DNA of 64,000 bases from positions 1,532,001 through 1,596,000 of the forward strand of contig NZ_CP049885.1 of the NCBI RefSeq assembly GCF_011303755.1. Reading direction: 5' to 3'. A model generated the notes under the pieces. That model was not told where the DNA came from. It ran no database searches and worked only from the letters and a program-made list of their open reading frames with translations. The translations under genes and the position numbers were made by a program. The number at the start of each line of letters is the position of its first letter. The first letter of the stretch is position 1. Shown piece by piece: positions 32,425 to 41,210 of the stretch. Origin of the DNA: Acidovorax sp. HDW3. GTDB lineage: Bacteria > Pseudomonadota > Gammaproteobacteria > Burkholderiales > Burkholderiaceae_C.

Positions 32425-33795
32425 TCACACCCACGCGCACTCGCAGGTGAAGTGGCGCAAAAACTTCGGCTGCTTGGTGATCTTCACGCCGCGAATACTC
32501 GCCGCTTTTTCCTTCACCTCGGCAATCACCTCCGCCGCGTAATCAAAGTGGCTTTGCGTGTACATGCGGCGCGGGAAGGCCAGGCGCACCAGCTCCATGC
32601 TGTGGTAAGTCTCGGTGCCGTCATCGAGGCGCTTGCCGAACATGACCGAGCCGATCTCGACGCCCCGAATGCCGCCCTCCAGGTAGAGCGCGTTGCACAG
32701 CGCCCAGGCCGGGTAGTGCGCCACCGGCATATCGGGCAGCACGGTCTTGGCGTCGATGTAGACGGCGTGGCCGCCCGTGGGGCGCACGAAGCCGACGCCG
32801 GCGGCGTCGAGCTTTTCGCCCAGGTACTCGGCGGTGCGCAGGCGGTAGCGCAGGTAGTCCTCATCCATGCCCTCCTCCAGGCCCACGGCCAGGGCTTCGA
32901 GGTCGCGCCCGGCCATGCCGCCGTAGGTGGGAAAGCCTTCCATCATGATCAGGCCGTTCCTCACCCCATCGAGCCATTCGTCGCTGCGCAGCACGATGAA
33001 ACCGCCGATGTTGACCATGCCGTCCTTCTTGGCGCTCATGGTGGCGCCGTCGGCGTAGGAGAACATCTCGCGCACGATGTCCTTGATGGGCGTGTTCTCG
33101 TAGCCCGGCTCGCGCATCTTGATGAACATGGCGTTCTCGGCGAAGCGGCACACGTCCATGACCAAGGGCTTGCCGTATTTCTTCAGCAGCGCAGCGTAGG
33201 CGCGGATGTTGGCCATGGAGACGGGCTGGCCGCCGCCGGTGTTGTTGGTCACGGTGATCATGCCAAACGGAATGCGCGCACCGTGCTCCTGGAGCACCGC
33301 CTCGGCTTTTTCCAGGTCGATGTTGCCCTTGAAAGGGGCGATGGTGGCGGGCTGCAGGCCGACGGCGGCAACGCAATCGAGCGCCTGCACGCCCATGGAT
33401 TCGAGGTTGCCGCGCGTGGTGTCGAAGTGGCAGTTGTTGGGCACCAGGTCGCCAGCCTTGCAAGTGGCGCTGAACAACACCTTCTCGGCGGCGCGGCCCT
33501 GGTGCGTGGGGATGAAGTGCGCCATGCCGGTGATGTCCTGCAAGACTTTTTCCAGCCGGTAAAAACTGCGCGCACCGGCGTAGCTCTCGTCGCCTTCCAT
33601 GATGGCGCCCCACTGGCGGCTGGACATGGCGCCGGTGCCCGAATCGGTGAGCCAGTCGATGAGCACATCGTCGGCGTGCAGCTTGAAGACGTTGAGTTTG
33701 GCTTCTTCGAGCAGGCGCAGGCGGTCGGCGGCGCTGGTCATGCGAATCGGCTCCACACTTTTGATGCGAAACGGTTCAATCAGGGTCTTGGGCAT
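32425..33795 (-). CDS. tnaA: Tryptophanase (beta-eliminating lyase, PLP)
   Basis: Splits tryptophan to indole, pyruvate and ammonia, or is a tyrosine phenol-lyase relative. The 456-aa protein from the ATG at 33795 contains TDSGTGAMSSRQWGA, IPTHQGRAAEKVLF, VTNNTGGGQPVSMAN and the PLP lysine in TMSAKKDGMVNIGG. At the site where tyrosine phenol-lyase has Arg (MERGI, R381 in Citrobacter) this protein has VEIGS, as in tryptophanases, so I favour tryptophanase. Divergent from a COG2984 tryptophan/tyrosine-type transporter, which supports an aromatic amino-acid role. Confidence 0.82.
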   Translation of the reverse strand: MPKTLIEPFRIKSVEPIRMTSAADRLRLLEEAKLNVFKLHADDVLIDWLTDSGTGAMSSRQWGAIMEGDESYAGARSFYRLEKVLQDITGMAHFIPTHQGRAAEKVLFSATCKAGDLVPNNCHFDTTRGNLESMGVQALDCVAAVGLQPATIAPFKGNIDLEKAEAVLQEHGARIPFGMITVTNNTGGGQPVSMANIRAYAALLKKYGKPLVMDVCRFAENAMFIKMREPGYENTPIKDIVREMFSYADGATMSAKKDGMVNIGGFIVLRSDEWLDGVRNGLIMMEGFPTYGGMAGRDLEALAVGLEEGMDEDYLRYRLRTAEYLGEKLDAAGVGFVRPTGGHAVYIDAKTVLPDMPVAHYPAWALCNALYLEGGIRGVEIGSVMFGKRLDDGTETYHSMELVRLAFPRRMYTQSHFDYAAEVIAEVKEKAASIRGVKITKQPKFLRHFTCECAWV

Positions 33796-33903
33796 GGCAG
33801 TCTCCAGGTGCGGTGTCGGGTACGGTGTCGAAAGCCGCGAAAGTAGCACCGGGCTGGGGGCCGTGGTGTCGGTTTTTTCCAACGCAGGCTCCCGGAAAAA
33901 CTA

Positions 33904-33953
33904 CAAAAAACATAGCTGCACACGCTGATAGTCACACGCTTGCCAGCTGTCTG
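33904..33953. repeat. Decayed hairpin repeat between tnaA and the ABC operon
   Basis: AACATAGCTGC ... ACACGCTTGCCAGCTGT keeps the ATAGCTGC left arm and a CCAGCTGT right arm but has lost much of the pairing. It lies in the divergent promoter region. Confidence 0.45.
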
Positions 33954-34052
33954 GGGCAGGAACCTGCACAGCCCGCGCCTGCGGCGTACACTCGGTGCCC
34001 GGCACGCTCGCCGTGCCGCCCACTCAATAGGATTCAACAAGGACGGATGGAG

Positions 34053-35024
34053 ATGCAGATGAAGAAATTGCCCTGGATGACCCTGGGTGCCGTGGCACTG
34101 GCCGTAGCTGCGATCGCGCCCGCCAGCGCGGCGGAAAAATCCGTGGCCGTGACGGCCATCGTCGAGCATCCCGCGCTCGACTCGGTGCGCGACGGCGTGC
34201 AGGCGGCCCTCAAGGAAGCGGGCTACGAAGCCGGCAAGAACCTCAAGTGGCAATACCAGAGCGCACAGGGCAACACCGGCACGGCAGCGCAGATTGCGCG
34301 CAAGTTCGTCGGCGACAAGCCCGACGCCATCGTCGCCATCGCCACCCCCTCGGCCCAGGCCGTGGTGGCCGCCACCAAGAGCGTGCCGGTGGTCTACTCC
34401 GCCGTCACCGACCCCGTCGCCGCCAAGCTGGTGGCCAACTGGGAGCCTTCGCACACCAACGTCACCGGCGTCTCTGACCTGCTCGCGCTCGACAAGCAAA
34501 TGGACCTGCTCAAGCAGGTGGTGCCGAACGCCAAGCGCATCGGCATGGTCTACAACCCGGGCGAAGCCAACTCGGTGGTCGTCGTCAAAGAGCTGGAAAA
34601 GCTGCTGCCCAAGCTGGGCATGACCTTGGTCGAAGCCGCCGCCCCGCGCTCGGTGGACGTGAGCAGCGCCGCGCGCAGCCTGATCGGCAAGGTCGATGTG
34701 ATCTACACCAACACCGACAACAACGTCGTCTCGGCCTACGAGTCGCTGGTCAAGGTCGGGCAAGACGCCAAGATTCCGCTGATCGCCTCGGACACCGACA
34801 GCGTCAAGCGCGGCGCCATTGCGGCCCTGGGCATCAACTACCGCGACCTGGGCGAGCAAACGGGCCGCATCGTGGTGCGCATCCTGAAGGGCGAAAAGCC
34901 CGGCGACATCAAGAGCGAAACCAGCACCAAGCTCGAACTCTTCGTCAACCCCGGCGCTGCCGAAAAGCAAGGCGTGAAGCTGCCCGAGGCGCTGATCAAG
35001 TCGGCCGCCCAGGTCATTCAATAA
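34053..35024 (+). CDS. ABC transporter substrate-binding protein (COG2984/TrpX type)
   Basis: Periplasmic binding protein of the ABC_sub_bind family (PF04392), whose studied members bind tryptophan or tyrosine. The start is 34053 (MQMKK) or 34059 (MKK), both near AAGGA/GGAG. A signal peptide ends at APASAAEK. Two-lobe features include VAVTAIVEHPALDSVRDGVQ, AIVAIATPSAQAVVAATKSV and DVIYTNTDNNVVSAYESLV. First gene of binding protein-permease-ATPase; divergent from tryptophanase. Confidence 0.87.
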   Translation: MQMKKLPWMTLGAVALAVAAIAPASAAEKSVAVTAIVEHPALDSVRDGVQAALKEAGYEAGKNLKWQYQSAQGNTGTAAQIARKFVGDKPDAIVAIATPSAQAVVAATKSVPVVYSAVTDPVAAKLVANWEPSHTNVTGVSDLLALDKQMDLLKQVVPNAKRIGMVYNPGEANSVVVVKELEKLLPKLGMTLVEAAAPRSVDVSSAARSLIGKVDVIYTNTDNNVVSAYESLVKVGQDAKIPLIASDTDSVKRGAIAALGINYRDLGEQTGRIVVRILKGEKPGDIKSETSTKLELFVNPGAAEKQGVKLPEALIKSAAQVIQ

Positions 35025-35048
35025 AATCGCCGTTTTCGCGTCGCACAC

Positions 35049-35078
35049 AGGAGCCCCCTTCGGGGCTCTTGTTTTGCG
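35049..35078 (+). terminator. Hairpin between binding-protein and permease genes
   Basis: GAGCCCC (35051-35057) and GGGGCTC (35062-35068) pair around a 4-nt loop and are followed by TTGTTTT. Placed inside the operon it may lower permease and ATPase expression relative to the binding protein. Confidence 0.6.
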
Positions 35079-35116
35079 TGATATCCCTCTTTTTTCCTCT
35101 GCCTGCGACCCGCCCC

Positions 35117-36004
35117 ATGTCTTTGTTTTCCCTGTTCGGGGCCGTTGAAATCGGCCTGATCTTCAGCCTGGTGGCGCTGGGCGTCTATATCTCGTTTCGG
35201 TTGCTGCGCTTTCCCGACCTGACCGTGGACGGCAGCTTTCCGCTCGGTGGTGCGGTCTGCGCCATCTTGATCTCCACCGGCACCAACCCCTGGCTCGCCA
35301 CCTTGGCGGCCACTGCGGCGGGCGCCGTGGCCGGGCTGATCACCGGCTGGCTCAACGTCAAACTCAAAATCATGGACCTGCTGGCCTCCATCTTGATGAT
35401 GATTGCGCTGTACTCGATCAACCTGCGCGTCATGGGCGGCCCCAACGTGCCCCTCATCAACGACACCACCCTCTTTACCCTGCTGCAGCCCGAGGGCATG
35501 GCCGACTACGTCGCCCGCCCCCTCATCCTGCTGCTGATCGTGGTGCTGGCCAAGCTGGCGCTCGACTGGTTCTTTGCCACCGAACGCGGCCTGGCGATTC
35601 GCGCCACGGGCTCGAACGCGCGCATGGCGCGCGCCCAGGGCGTGAACACCGGCGCCATGGTGCTGCTGGGCATGGCCATCTCCAACGCCCTGGTGGGCCT
35701 GGCGGGCGCGCTGTTTGCGCAGACACAGGGCGGCGCCGACATCTCCATGGGCATTGGCACCATCGTCATCGGCCTGGCCGCCGTCATCGTGGGCGAATCC
35801 ATCCTGCCGTCGCGGCGCATCGTCTGGGCGACGCTGGCGGTGGTGGTGGGCGCCATCGTCTACCGCTTCTTCATCGCCGCCGCGCTCAACAGCGACTTCA
35901 TCGGCCTCAAGGCCCAGGACCTGAACCTCGTCACCGCCCTGCTGGTGACGGTGGCGCTGGTGATTCCGCAGCTCAAGCGCAAGCTCGCCAGCCGCAAGGC
36001 ATAA
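35117..36004 (+). CDS. ABC transporter permease (COG4120 type)
   Basis: Inner-membrane permease of the binding protein above. The 295-aa chain from the ATG at 35117 (MSLFSLFGAVEIGLIFSLVA) has about eight hydrophobic helices. It shows the family stretch SFRLLRFPDLTVDGSFPLGG. The segment RATGSNARMARAQGVNT is the likely cytoplasmic loop touching the ATPase. 14 nt before the ATPase gene. Confidence 0.88.
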   Translation: MSLFSLFGAVEIGLIFSLVALGVYISFRLLRFPDLTVDGSFPLGGAVCAILISTGTNPWLATLAATAAGAVAGLITGWLNVKLKIMDLLASILMMIALYSINLRVMGGPNVPLINDTTLFTLLQPEGMADYVARPLILLLIVVLAKLALDWFFATERGLAIRATGSNARMARAQGVNTGAMVLLGMAISNALVGLAGALFAQTQGGADISMGIGTIVIGLAAVIVGESILPSRRIVWATLAVVVGAIVYRFFIAAALNSDFIGLKAQDLNLVTALLVTVALVIPQLKRKLASRKA

Positions 36005-36018
36005 AAGAAAGAACGCCC

Positions 36019-36813
36019 ATGCTGAGCGCACACAACCTGACCCTTACCTTCAACCCCGGCACGCCCATTGAAACGCGCGCGCTGCGCGGGCTCTCGCTCG
36101 ACATTCCGGCCGGCCAGTTCGTCACCGTCATCGGCTCCAACGGCGCGGGCAAGTCCACGTTTCTGAACGCCGTCTCCGGCGACCAGGGCGTGGACGGCGG
36201 GCGCATCCTGATCGACAACGTCGATATGACGCACAAGCCCGTCTGGGAGCGCGCCGAGCGCGTGGCGCGCGTCTTCCAGGACCCCATGGCCGGCACCTGC
36301 GAAGACCTGACGATCGAGGAAAACATGGCCCTGGCGCAGCGCCGGGGCGGGTTTCGCAACCTCTCGCGCGCCGTCAAGAACCACATGCGCGACGGCTGGC
36401 GCGAGCGCCTGTCCACGCTCGGCCTGGGGCTGGAGAACCGCCTCACCGACCGCATCGGCCTGCTCTCGGGCGGCCAGCGCCAGGCCGTGAGCCTGCTCAT
36501 GGCGGCGCTGCAGCCCTCGCGCATCCTGCTGCTCGACGAGCACACCGCCGCGCTCGACCCGCGCACCGCCGACTTTGTGCTGCAGCTGACGGCGCGCATC
36601 GTCGCCGAGGCCCAGCTCACCACCATGATGGTCACGCACAGCATGAGGCAGGCCCTGGACGTGGGCAGCCGCACCGTGATGCTGCACCAGGGCCAGGTGG
36701 TGCTCGACGTCTCGGGCGAAGAGCGAGCCCGCATGGACGTGCCCGACCTGCTGCACATGTTCGAGAAAGTGCGCGGCGAAAAACTCGCCGACGACGCTCT
36801 GCTGCTGGGTTAA
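36019..36813 (+). CDS. ABC transporter ATP-binding protein (COG1101 type)
   Basis: ATPase of the aromatic-amino-acid-type transporter. The 264-aa protein shows Walker A GSNGAGKSTFLN, signature LLSGGQRQAVSLLMA, Walker B ILLLDEHTAALDP and switch His VTHSMRQAL. The Walker B acidic pair is DE followed by H (DEHTAALDP), typical for COG1101. Last gene of the three-gene operon. Confidence 0.9.
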   Translation: MLSAHNLTLTFNPGTPIETRALRGLSLDIPAGQFVTVIGSNGAGKSTFLNAVSGDQGVDGGRILIDNVDMTHKPVWERAERVARVFQDPMAGTCEDLTIEENMALAQRRGGFRNLSRAVKNHMRDGWRERLSTLGLGLENRLTDRIGLLSGGQRQAVSLLMAALQPSRILLLDEHTAALDPRTADFVLQLTARIVAEAQLTTMMVTHSMRQALDVGSRTVMLHQGQVVLDVSGEERARMDVPDLLHMFEKVRGEKLADDALLLG

Positions 36814-36963
36814 GCCCTCTAGCAAATCCCGCCCCGGGGCCGATACCATCGGCCCCTTTTCTGATCTTTCCCAGGTCGTTTTTCATCCACCCCGACTGCT
36901 GCTGTTGCCAAGCCCTATCCAGGCTCCCTCGGCACGGCTGCCCTGCACAAAGAAAACCACACC

Positions 36964-38442
36964 ATGAGTGCAAGCCCCACCTCCTCCGGCGGCGAACTGC
37001 GCCGCGTGCTCAAGGCGCGCCACCTGTCGATGATCGCCATCGGCGGCTCCATCGGCACCGGCCTGTTCGTTGCCTCCGGCGCCACCATCTCGCAAGCGGG
37101 CCCCGGCGGCGCCGTGCTGGCGTACATGATCGTCGGCCTGATGGTCTATTTCTTGATGACCAGCCTGGGCGAGATGGCCGCCTACCTGCCCACCTCGGGC
37201 TCGTTTGCCACCTACGGCGCGCGCTACGTCGATGAGGGCTTTGGCTTCGCCCTGGGCTGGAACTATTGGTACAACTGGGCGGTGACGATTGCCGTCGATC
37301 TGGTGGCGGCGCAGCTCGTCATGGCGTACTGGTTCCCGGACGTGAACGGCGTGCTCTGGAGCGCAGGCTTTTTGGCCATCATGTTTGCGCTCAACGCCAT
37401 TTCGGTGCGCGGCTTCGGCGAGGCCGAATACTGGTTTGCCGCCATCAAGGTGGCCACCGTCATCGTCTTCATCGGCGTCGGCGTGCTGATGATCTTCGGC
37501 ATCCTGCGCGGCGACGCGCAGCACCAGGGCCTGTGGGCGCACCTGCAGCTGTGGACGCTGGGCGACGCACCCTTTGCCGGCGGCTTTGCCGCCCTCATCG
37601 GCGTGGCCATGATCGTCGGCTTCTCCTTCCAGGGCACGGAGCTGATCGGCATCGCCGCTGGCGAATCCGAAGACCCGGCCAAGAACATCCCGCGCGCCGT
37701 GCGCCAGGTGTTCTGGCGCATCTTGCTGTTCTATGTGTTCGCCATCCTGGTCATCAGCCTGATCATTCCCTACACCGATCCGCAGCTGTTGAAGAACGAC
37801 GTTGGCGACATCGCCGTCAGCCCCTTCACCCTGGTGTTCCACCGCGCCGGCCTGCTCTCGGCCGCCGCCCTCATGAACGCGGTGGTATTGACATCGGTGC
37901 TGTCGGCCGGCAACTCGGGCATGTACGCCAGCACGCGGATGCTCTACGTGCTCGCCTGCCAGCGCATGGCGCCGCGCATTTTTGCCCGCGTCAACGCCAG
38001 CGGCGTGCCCATCATGGCGCTGCTTGCCACCACCATCGTGGCGGCGCTGTGCTTTCTGACCAACATCTTCAGCCCGCAGCTGGTGTACGTGTGGCTGCTC
38101 AACCTCTCGGGCATGACCGGCTTCATCGCCTGGCTGGGCATTGCCATCAGCCACTACCGCTTCCGCAAGGGCTACGAGGCCCAGGGCCTGCAGCTGTCGG
38201 CCCTGCCCTACCGCGCGGCCGCCTTCCCGTTCGGCCCCATCTTCGCCTTCGTGCTGTGCCTGGTGATTACCCTGGGGCAGAACTACCAGGCGTTCCTGCA
38301 GGACAAGATCGACTGGACGGGCGCCATCGCCACCTACATCGGCCTGCCGCTGTTCTTCCTGATCTGGGGCGGCTACCGCTGGGTCAAGGGCTCGCGCATC
38401 GTGCCCTACAGCGAGATGAAGGTGCAGCCTGAAGTGGTGTAA
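36964..38442 (+). CDS. Amino acid permease, APC superfamily (AroP/GabP/ProY group)
   Basis: Twelve-helix proton-coupled amino acid importer of 492 aa. The first helix has the family motif GGSIGTGLFVASGATISQAG, and helices 3 and 6 include ALGWNYWYNWAVTIAVDLVA and GFSFQGTELIGIAAGESEDP. Substrate not readable, but the neighbouring tryptophan/tyrosine-type genes make aromatic amino acids a reasonable guess. Next to an Lrp-type regulator (convergent). Confidence 0.88.
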   Translation: MSASPTSSGGELRRVLKARHLSMIAIGGSIGTGLFVASGATISQAGPGGAVLAYMIVGLMVYFLMTSLGEMAAYLPTSGSFATYGARYVDEGFGFALGWNYWYNWAVTIAVDLVAAQLVMAYWFPDVNGVLWSAGFLAIMFALNAISVRGFGEAEYWFAAIKVATVIVFIGVGVLMIFGILRGDAQHQGLWAHLQLWTLGDAPFAGGFAALIGVAMIVGFSFQGTELIGIAAGESEDPAKNIPRAVRQVFWRILLFYVFAILVISLIIPYTDPQLLKNDVGDIAVSPFTLVFHRAGLLSAAALMNAVVLTSVLSAGNSGMYASTRMLYVLACQRMAPRIFARVNASGVPIMALLATTIVAALCFLTNIFSPQLVYVWLLNLSGMTGFIAWLGIAISHYRFRKGYEAQGLQLSALPYRAAAFPFGPIFAFVLCLVITLGQNYQAFLQDKIDWTGAIATYIGLPLFFLIWGGYRWVKGSRIVPYSEMKVQPEVV

Positions 38443-38456
38443 ACCGCAAAATTGAG

Positions 38457-38515
38457 AATAAAAATAGCTGCCAGCGCCCGTCCAACAAGCGCTGGCAGCT
38501 ATTTTTTTTATAGCA
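38457..38515. repeat. Hairpin repeat between permease and lrp-type gene
   Basis: AATAGCTGCCAGCGC and GCGCTGGCAGCTATT pair exactly around CCGTCCAACAA, with A-rich left and T-rich right edges. It lies between convergent genes and can serve as a two-way terminator. The loop and right arm (CCGTCCAACAAGCGCT) closely match CTTGTCCAGCAAGCGCT of integron cassette 25. Confidence 0.75.
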
Positions 38516-38977
38516 TCACACCCCCAGCGGCAGATCGGCGCGCTTCAAGGTGCGCAGCACAAAGCTCGACTGGCTGTGGCGTATGCCCTTGATTTTGTAG
38601 AGCTTCTCGCGCAGCAGGCGTTCGTAATCGCGCGTGTCCTTGACCACCACACGCAGCAGGTAGTCGTACTCGCCCGAGACCAGGTGCGCCTCCACCACCT
38701 CCGGAATGCTGGCCAGCACCTCGCCAAACTTCTCCAGCGTGTTGTCCGAATGGCTGTCGAGCGTGACCATGACCAGCACCGTGTCGCCCAGGCCCAGCGC
38801 CTGCGGGTTCAGGCGCACGGTGTAGCCCTCGATGACCCCGGCCTCCTGCATCTTCTTGATGCGCGCCCAGCACGGCGAGGGCGAGAGGCCGACGGCGGCG
38901 CCAATCTCTTGCAGGCTGGCGCGGGCGTCGTGCTGCAGGATGGAGAGTATTTTTCTATCGAGCCGGTCTATTTCCAT
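38516..38977 (-). CDS. Lrp/AsnC family transcriptional regulator
   Basis: The true start is the ATG at 38977 (MEIDRLDRKILSILQHDARA), giving 153 aa. An N-terminal helix-turn-helix (SLQEIGAAVGLSPSPCWARI) is followed by a RAM ligand-binding domain (VVEAHLVSGEYDYLLRVVVK). A consensus Lrp box lies 28 bp upstream of the start. It probably controls the permease and/or its own gene in response to an amino acid. Confidence 0.9.
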   Translation of the reverse strand: MEIDRLDRKILSILQHDARASLQEIGAAVGLSPSPCWARIKKMQEAGVIEGYTVRLNPQALGLGDTVLVMVTLDSHSDNTLEKFGEVLASIPEVVEAHLVSGEYDYLLRVVVKDTRDYERLLREKLYKIKGIRHSQSSFVLRTLKRADLPLGV

Positions 38978-39004
38978 GCATTCACTCCGTTGATGACAAG
39001 CAAA

Positions 39005-39019
39005 CAGAAAATTATTCTG
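39005..39019. promoter_or_regulatory. Consensus Lrp box upstream of the lrp-type gene
   Basis: CAGAAAATTATTCTG matches the E. coli Lrp consensus YAGHAWATTWTDCTR at all 15 positions and is palindromic. A weaker TAGCAGAAATTTCAGC follows near 39033. The position suggests autoregulation. Confidence 0.7.
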
Positions 39020-39178
39020 CAGCAACGGCTTTTTAGCAGAAATTTCAGCAAATCCAACTGCAGCCCCGCGCGCATACTTGCTGCCATCGCAGGCGCTTTG
39101 ACCGAGGCGCACAGCAGGCCAGGCTGCCCCGGGTTACCGCCCAGGGCCGCGCTGCACAAGCCACAAGCTTGAGAGCCA

Positions 39179-39207
39179 TTCAAGGGAGCATCCACTGCCG
39201 CTATACT
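39179..39207 (+). promoter_or_regulatory. Candidate sigma70 promoter of gcvTHP
   Basis: TTCAAG (39179-39184) and TATACT (39202-39207) are 17 bp apart and sit just before the glycine riboswitch. Confidence 0.5.
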
Positions 39208-39214
39208 CCGGCGA

Positions 39215-39432
39215 TTCGTCAGGAGAGAGTGCCCCGCCACCCGCGTGCGGCGCCGCCGAAGGCGCAGGCCCACCGCCAAACGCTCAGGCAAAAGGACTGA
39301 CAGAAGCGCCCGCTCACGCGGGCGTTCCCTTGCTGGAGAGAGGCGCCGCGCCGCACAGGCCGCGCCCACCGAAGGAGCAAACCCGCATCGGCGGGTGAAT
39401 CTCTCAGGTAAAGAGGACAGCAGGGCAAACAC
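39215..39432 (+). promoter_or_regulatory. Tandem glycine riboswitch (two aptamers)
   Basis: Two aptamers follow each other. The first has GTCAGGAGAGAG, GCCGCCGAAGGCGC, AAACGCTCAGGCAAAAGGAC and ends near 39320. The second begins TGGAGAGAGG with CACCGAAGGAGCAAAC, ATCTCTCAGGTAAAGAGGAC and ends near 39430. These conserved words (GGAGAG, CCGAAGG, CTCAGG-AAA-GGAC) are those of the gcvT-type riboswitch. Glycine binding should switch on gcvT-gcvH-gcvP. Confidence 0.95.
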
Positions 39433-39477
39433 CGTGGCCAGCGCGCCATGGCCCGCATTTGCCCTGGAGAAACACCC

Positions 39478-40617
39478 GTGTCCACCGCCGACCTGCTGAC
39501 CACCCCCCTGAACGCCCTGCACCTGGAACTGGGCGCGCGCATGGTGCCCTTTGCGGGCTACTCCATGCCGGTGCAATACCCCGCCGGCCTGATGGCCGAG
39601 CACCTGCACACGCGTGCTGCAGCGGGCCTGTTCGACGTCTCGCACATGGGCCAGCTCAAGCTCATCGGCCCCGACGCCGCCGCCGCCTTTGAAACCCTGG
39701 TGCCCGTGGACGTGCTCGGCCTGCCCGAGGGCAAACAGCGCTACGGCCTGCTGCTGGCCGACGACGGCACCATCATCGACGACCTGATGTTCTTCAACCA
39801 GGGCCTGGTCAACGGCGAGAGCACCCTGTTCGTCATCGTCAACGGCGCTTGCAAGGCGGGCGACATTGCCCACATCCAGGCGCGCATCGGCAGCCGCTGC
39901 CGGATCGAGCTCATGCCCACCCAGGGCCTGCTGGCGCTGCAGGGCCCGCAAGCCGCTGCCGCCCTGGCGCGCCTGGTGCCTGGCGCCGAGCAGCTGGTGT
40001 TCATGAGCGGCGGCGCTTTCCGCTGGAACGGCGCCGAGCTGTTCATCACCCGCAGCGGCTACACCGGCGAGGACGGCTTTGAAATCTCCGTGCCTGGCGC
40101 GCAGGCCGAGGCCCTGGCGCGCGCCCTGCTGGCCGAGCCCGAAGTCAAACCGATTGGCCTGGGCGCGCGCAACTCGCTGCGCCTCGAAGCCGGCCTGTGC
40201 CTGTACGGCAACGACATCGACCGCAGCACCACGCCGCCCGAGGCGGCGCTGAACTGGGCCATCCAGAAAGTGCGCCGCACCGGCGGCGCGCGCGCAGGCG
40301 GCTTTCCGGGGGCCGAGACGGTGCTGGCGCAGATCGACAACCCGGCCGTGCTGACGAAAAAACGCGTCGGCCTGATCGCCAAGGAACGCGTGCCCGTGCG
40401 CGAGCCCGCCGTGCTGGAGAACATGGACGGCCAGCCCATCGGCCAGGTGACCAGCGGCCTGCTCGCACCCACGCTCAACCAGCCCATTGCCCTGGCCTAC
40501 GTGCAGCCCGACTACGCCGCCCCCGGCACCGAGATTTTTGCCATCGTGCGCGGCAAGCCCGTGCCCATGGTGGTGGCGCCCACGCCCTTCGTGCCGCCGC
40601 GCTATTTCCGGGGCTAA
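39478..40617 (+). CDS. gcvT: GcvT, aminomethyltransferase (T protein)
   Basis: T protein of the glycine cleavage system; moves the methylene group to tetrahydrofolate. I choose the GTG at 39478 (STADLLTTPLNALHLELG) because GGAGAAA lies 8 nt before it; the ATG at 39448 would add ten residues within the riboswitch tail. 379 aa. Family motifs: GARMVPFAGYSMPVQYPAGL, LFDVSHMGQLKLIG, GYTGEDGFEISVP and RLEAGLCLYGNDID. First gene behind the glycine riboswitch. Confidence 0.93.
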   Translation: MSTADLLTTPLNALHLELGARMVPFAGYSMPVQYPAGLMAEHLHTRAAAGLFDVSHMGQLKLIGPDAAAAFETLVPVDVLGLPEGKQRYGLLLADDGTIIDDLMFFNQGLVNGESTLFVIVNGACKAGDIAHIQARIGSRCRIELMPTQGLLALQGPQAAAALARLVPGAEQLVFMSGGAFRWNGAELFITRSGYTGEDGFEISVPGAQAEALARALLAEPEVKPIGLGARNSLRLEAGLCLYGNDIDRSTTPPEAALNWAIQKVRRTGGARAGGFPGAETVLAQIDNPAVLTKKRVGLIAKERVPVREPAVLENMDGQPIGQVTSGLLAPTLNQPIALAYVQPDYAAPGTEIFAIVRGKPVPMVVAPTPFVPPRYFRG

Positions 40618-40703
40618 CCCCCTTCCCGCAAGGCGCCAGGCCGCTACAGTGCGCCCTGGGCCTTTCTCCATACACGCTTTTCATCCTTTTTTCGGAGCCT
40701 TCC

Positions 40704-41078
40704 ATGACCATCAAATTCTCCCAAGACCACGAGTGGATCAACGCCGCTGACACCAACGCCGCCGTCGTCGGCATCACCGTGCACGCGCAGGACGCGCTGG
40801 GCGACGTGGTGTTCGTCGATCTGCCCGAAGTGGGCAAAACCTTCGCCCAGGGCGAAGTCGCCGGCGTGGTCGAATCCGTCAAGGCCGCTGCCGACGTGTA
40901 CATGCCGGTTTCGGGCGAAATCGTGGAAGTGAACGAAGCCCTGCGCGCCGACCCCTCGCTGGCCAACAGCGACCCGCTGGCCAGCGGCTGGTTCTTCAAG
41001 GTCAAGCTCTCCAAGCCCGCCGAGCTCGACGCGCTGATGGACGAGACCGCCTACGGCAACTTCGCTGCCAACGCCTGA
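40704..41078 (+). CDS. gcvH: GcvH, lipoyl carrier (H protein)
   Basis: Small lipoylated shuttle between the P, T and L proteins. 124 aa from the ATG at 40704 (MTIKFSQDHEWI), with CGGAG just upstream. The lipoyl lysine is in AGVVESVKAAADVYMPVSGE. Follows gcvT by 86 nt; the gap to gcvP contains a hairpin repeat. Confidence 0.96.
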   Translation: MTIKFSQDHEWINAADTNAAVVGITVHAQDALGDVVFVDLPEVGKTFAQGEVAGVVESVKAAADVYMPVSGEIVEVNEALRADPSLANSDPLASGWFFKVKLSKPAELDALMDETAYGNFAANA

Positions 41079-41095
41079 GCCCCGACACCTCCATC

Positions 41096-41200
41096 AAAAA
41101 ACATAGCTGCTTGCGCTGGACCACAAAGGGTTTGAGGAATCAATCTGCCTCAACTCCTTGATAGACCAGCGCAAGCAGCTACTTTTTTAATAGCATTTGA
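41096..41200. repeat. Hairpin repeat between gcvH and gcvP
   Basis: TAGCTGCTTGCGCTGG and CCAGCGCAAGCAGCTA pair perfectly. An inner imperfect stem has TTGAGG/CCTCAA. The right edge CTTTTTTAATAGCA repeats the family tail. It lies inside the operon and could stabilise gcvTH mRNA or modulate gcvP. Confidence 0.75.
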
Positions 41201-41210
41201 GACTGGCCCC

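Noticed and set aside
32425..33795. Tyrosine phenol-lyase
   Set aside because: The Arg that binds the phenol ring in that enzyme (in MERGI) is replaced by VEIGS, the tryptophanase form, though experiment is needed for certainty.
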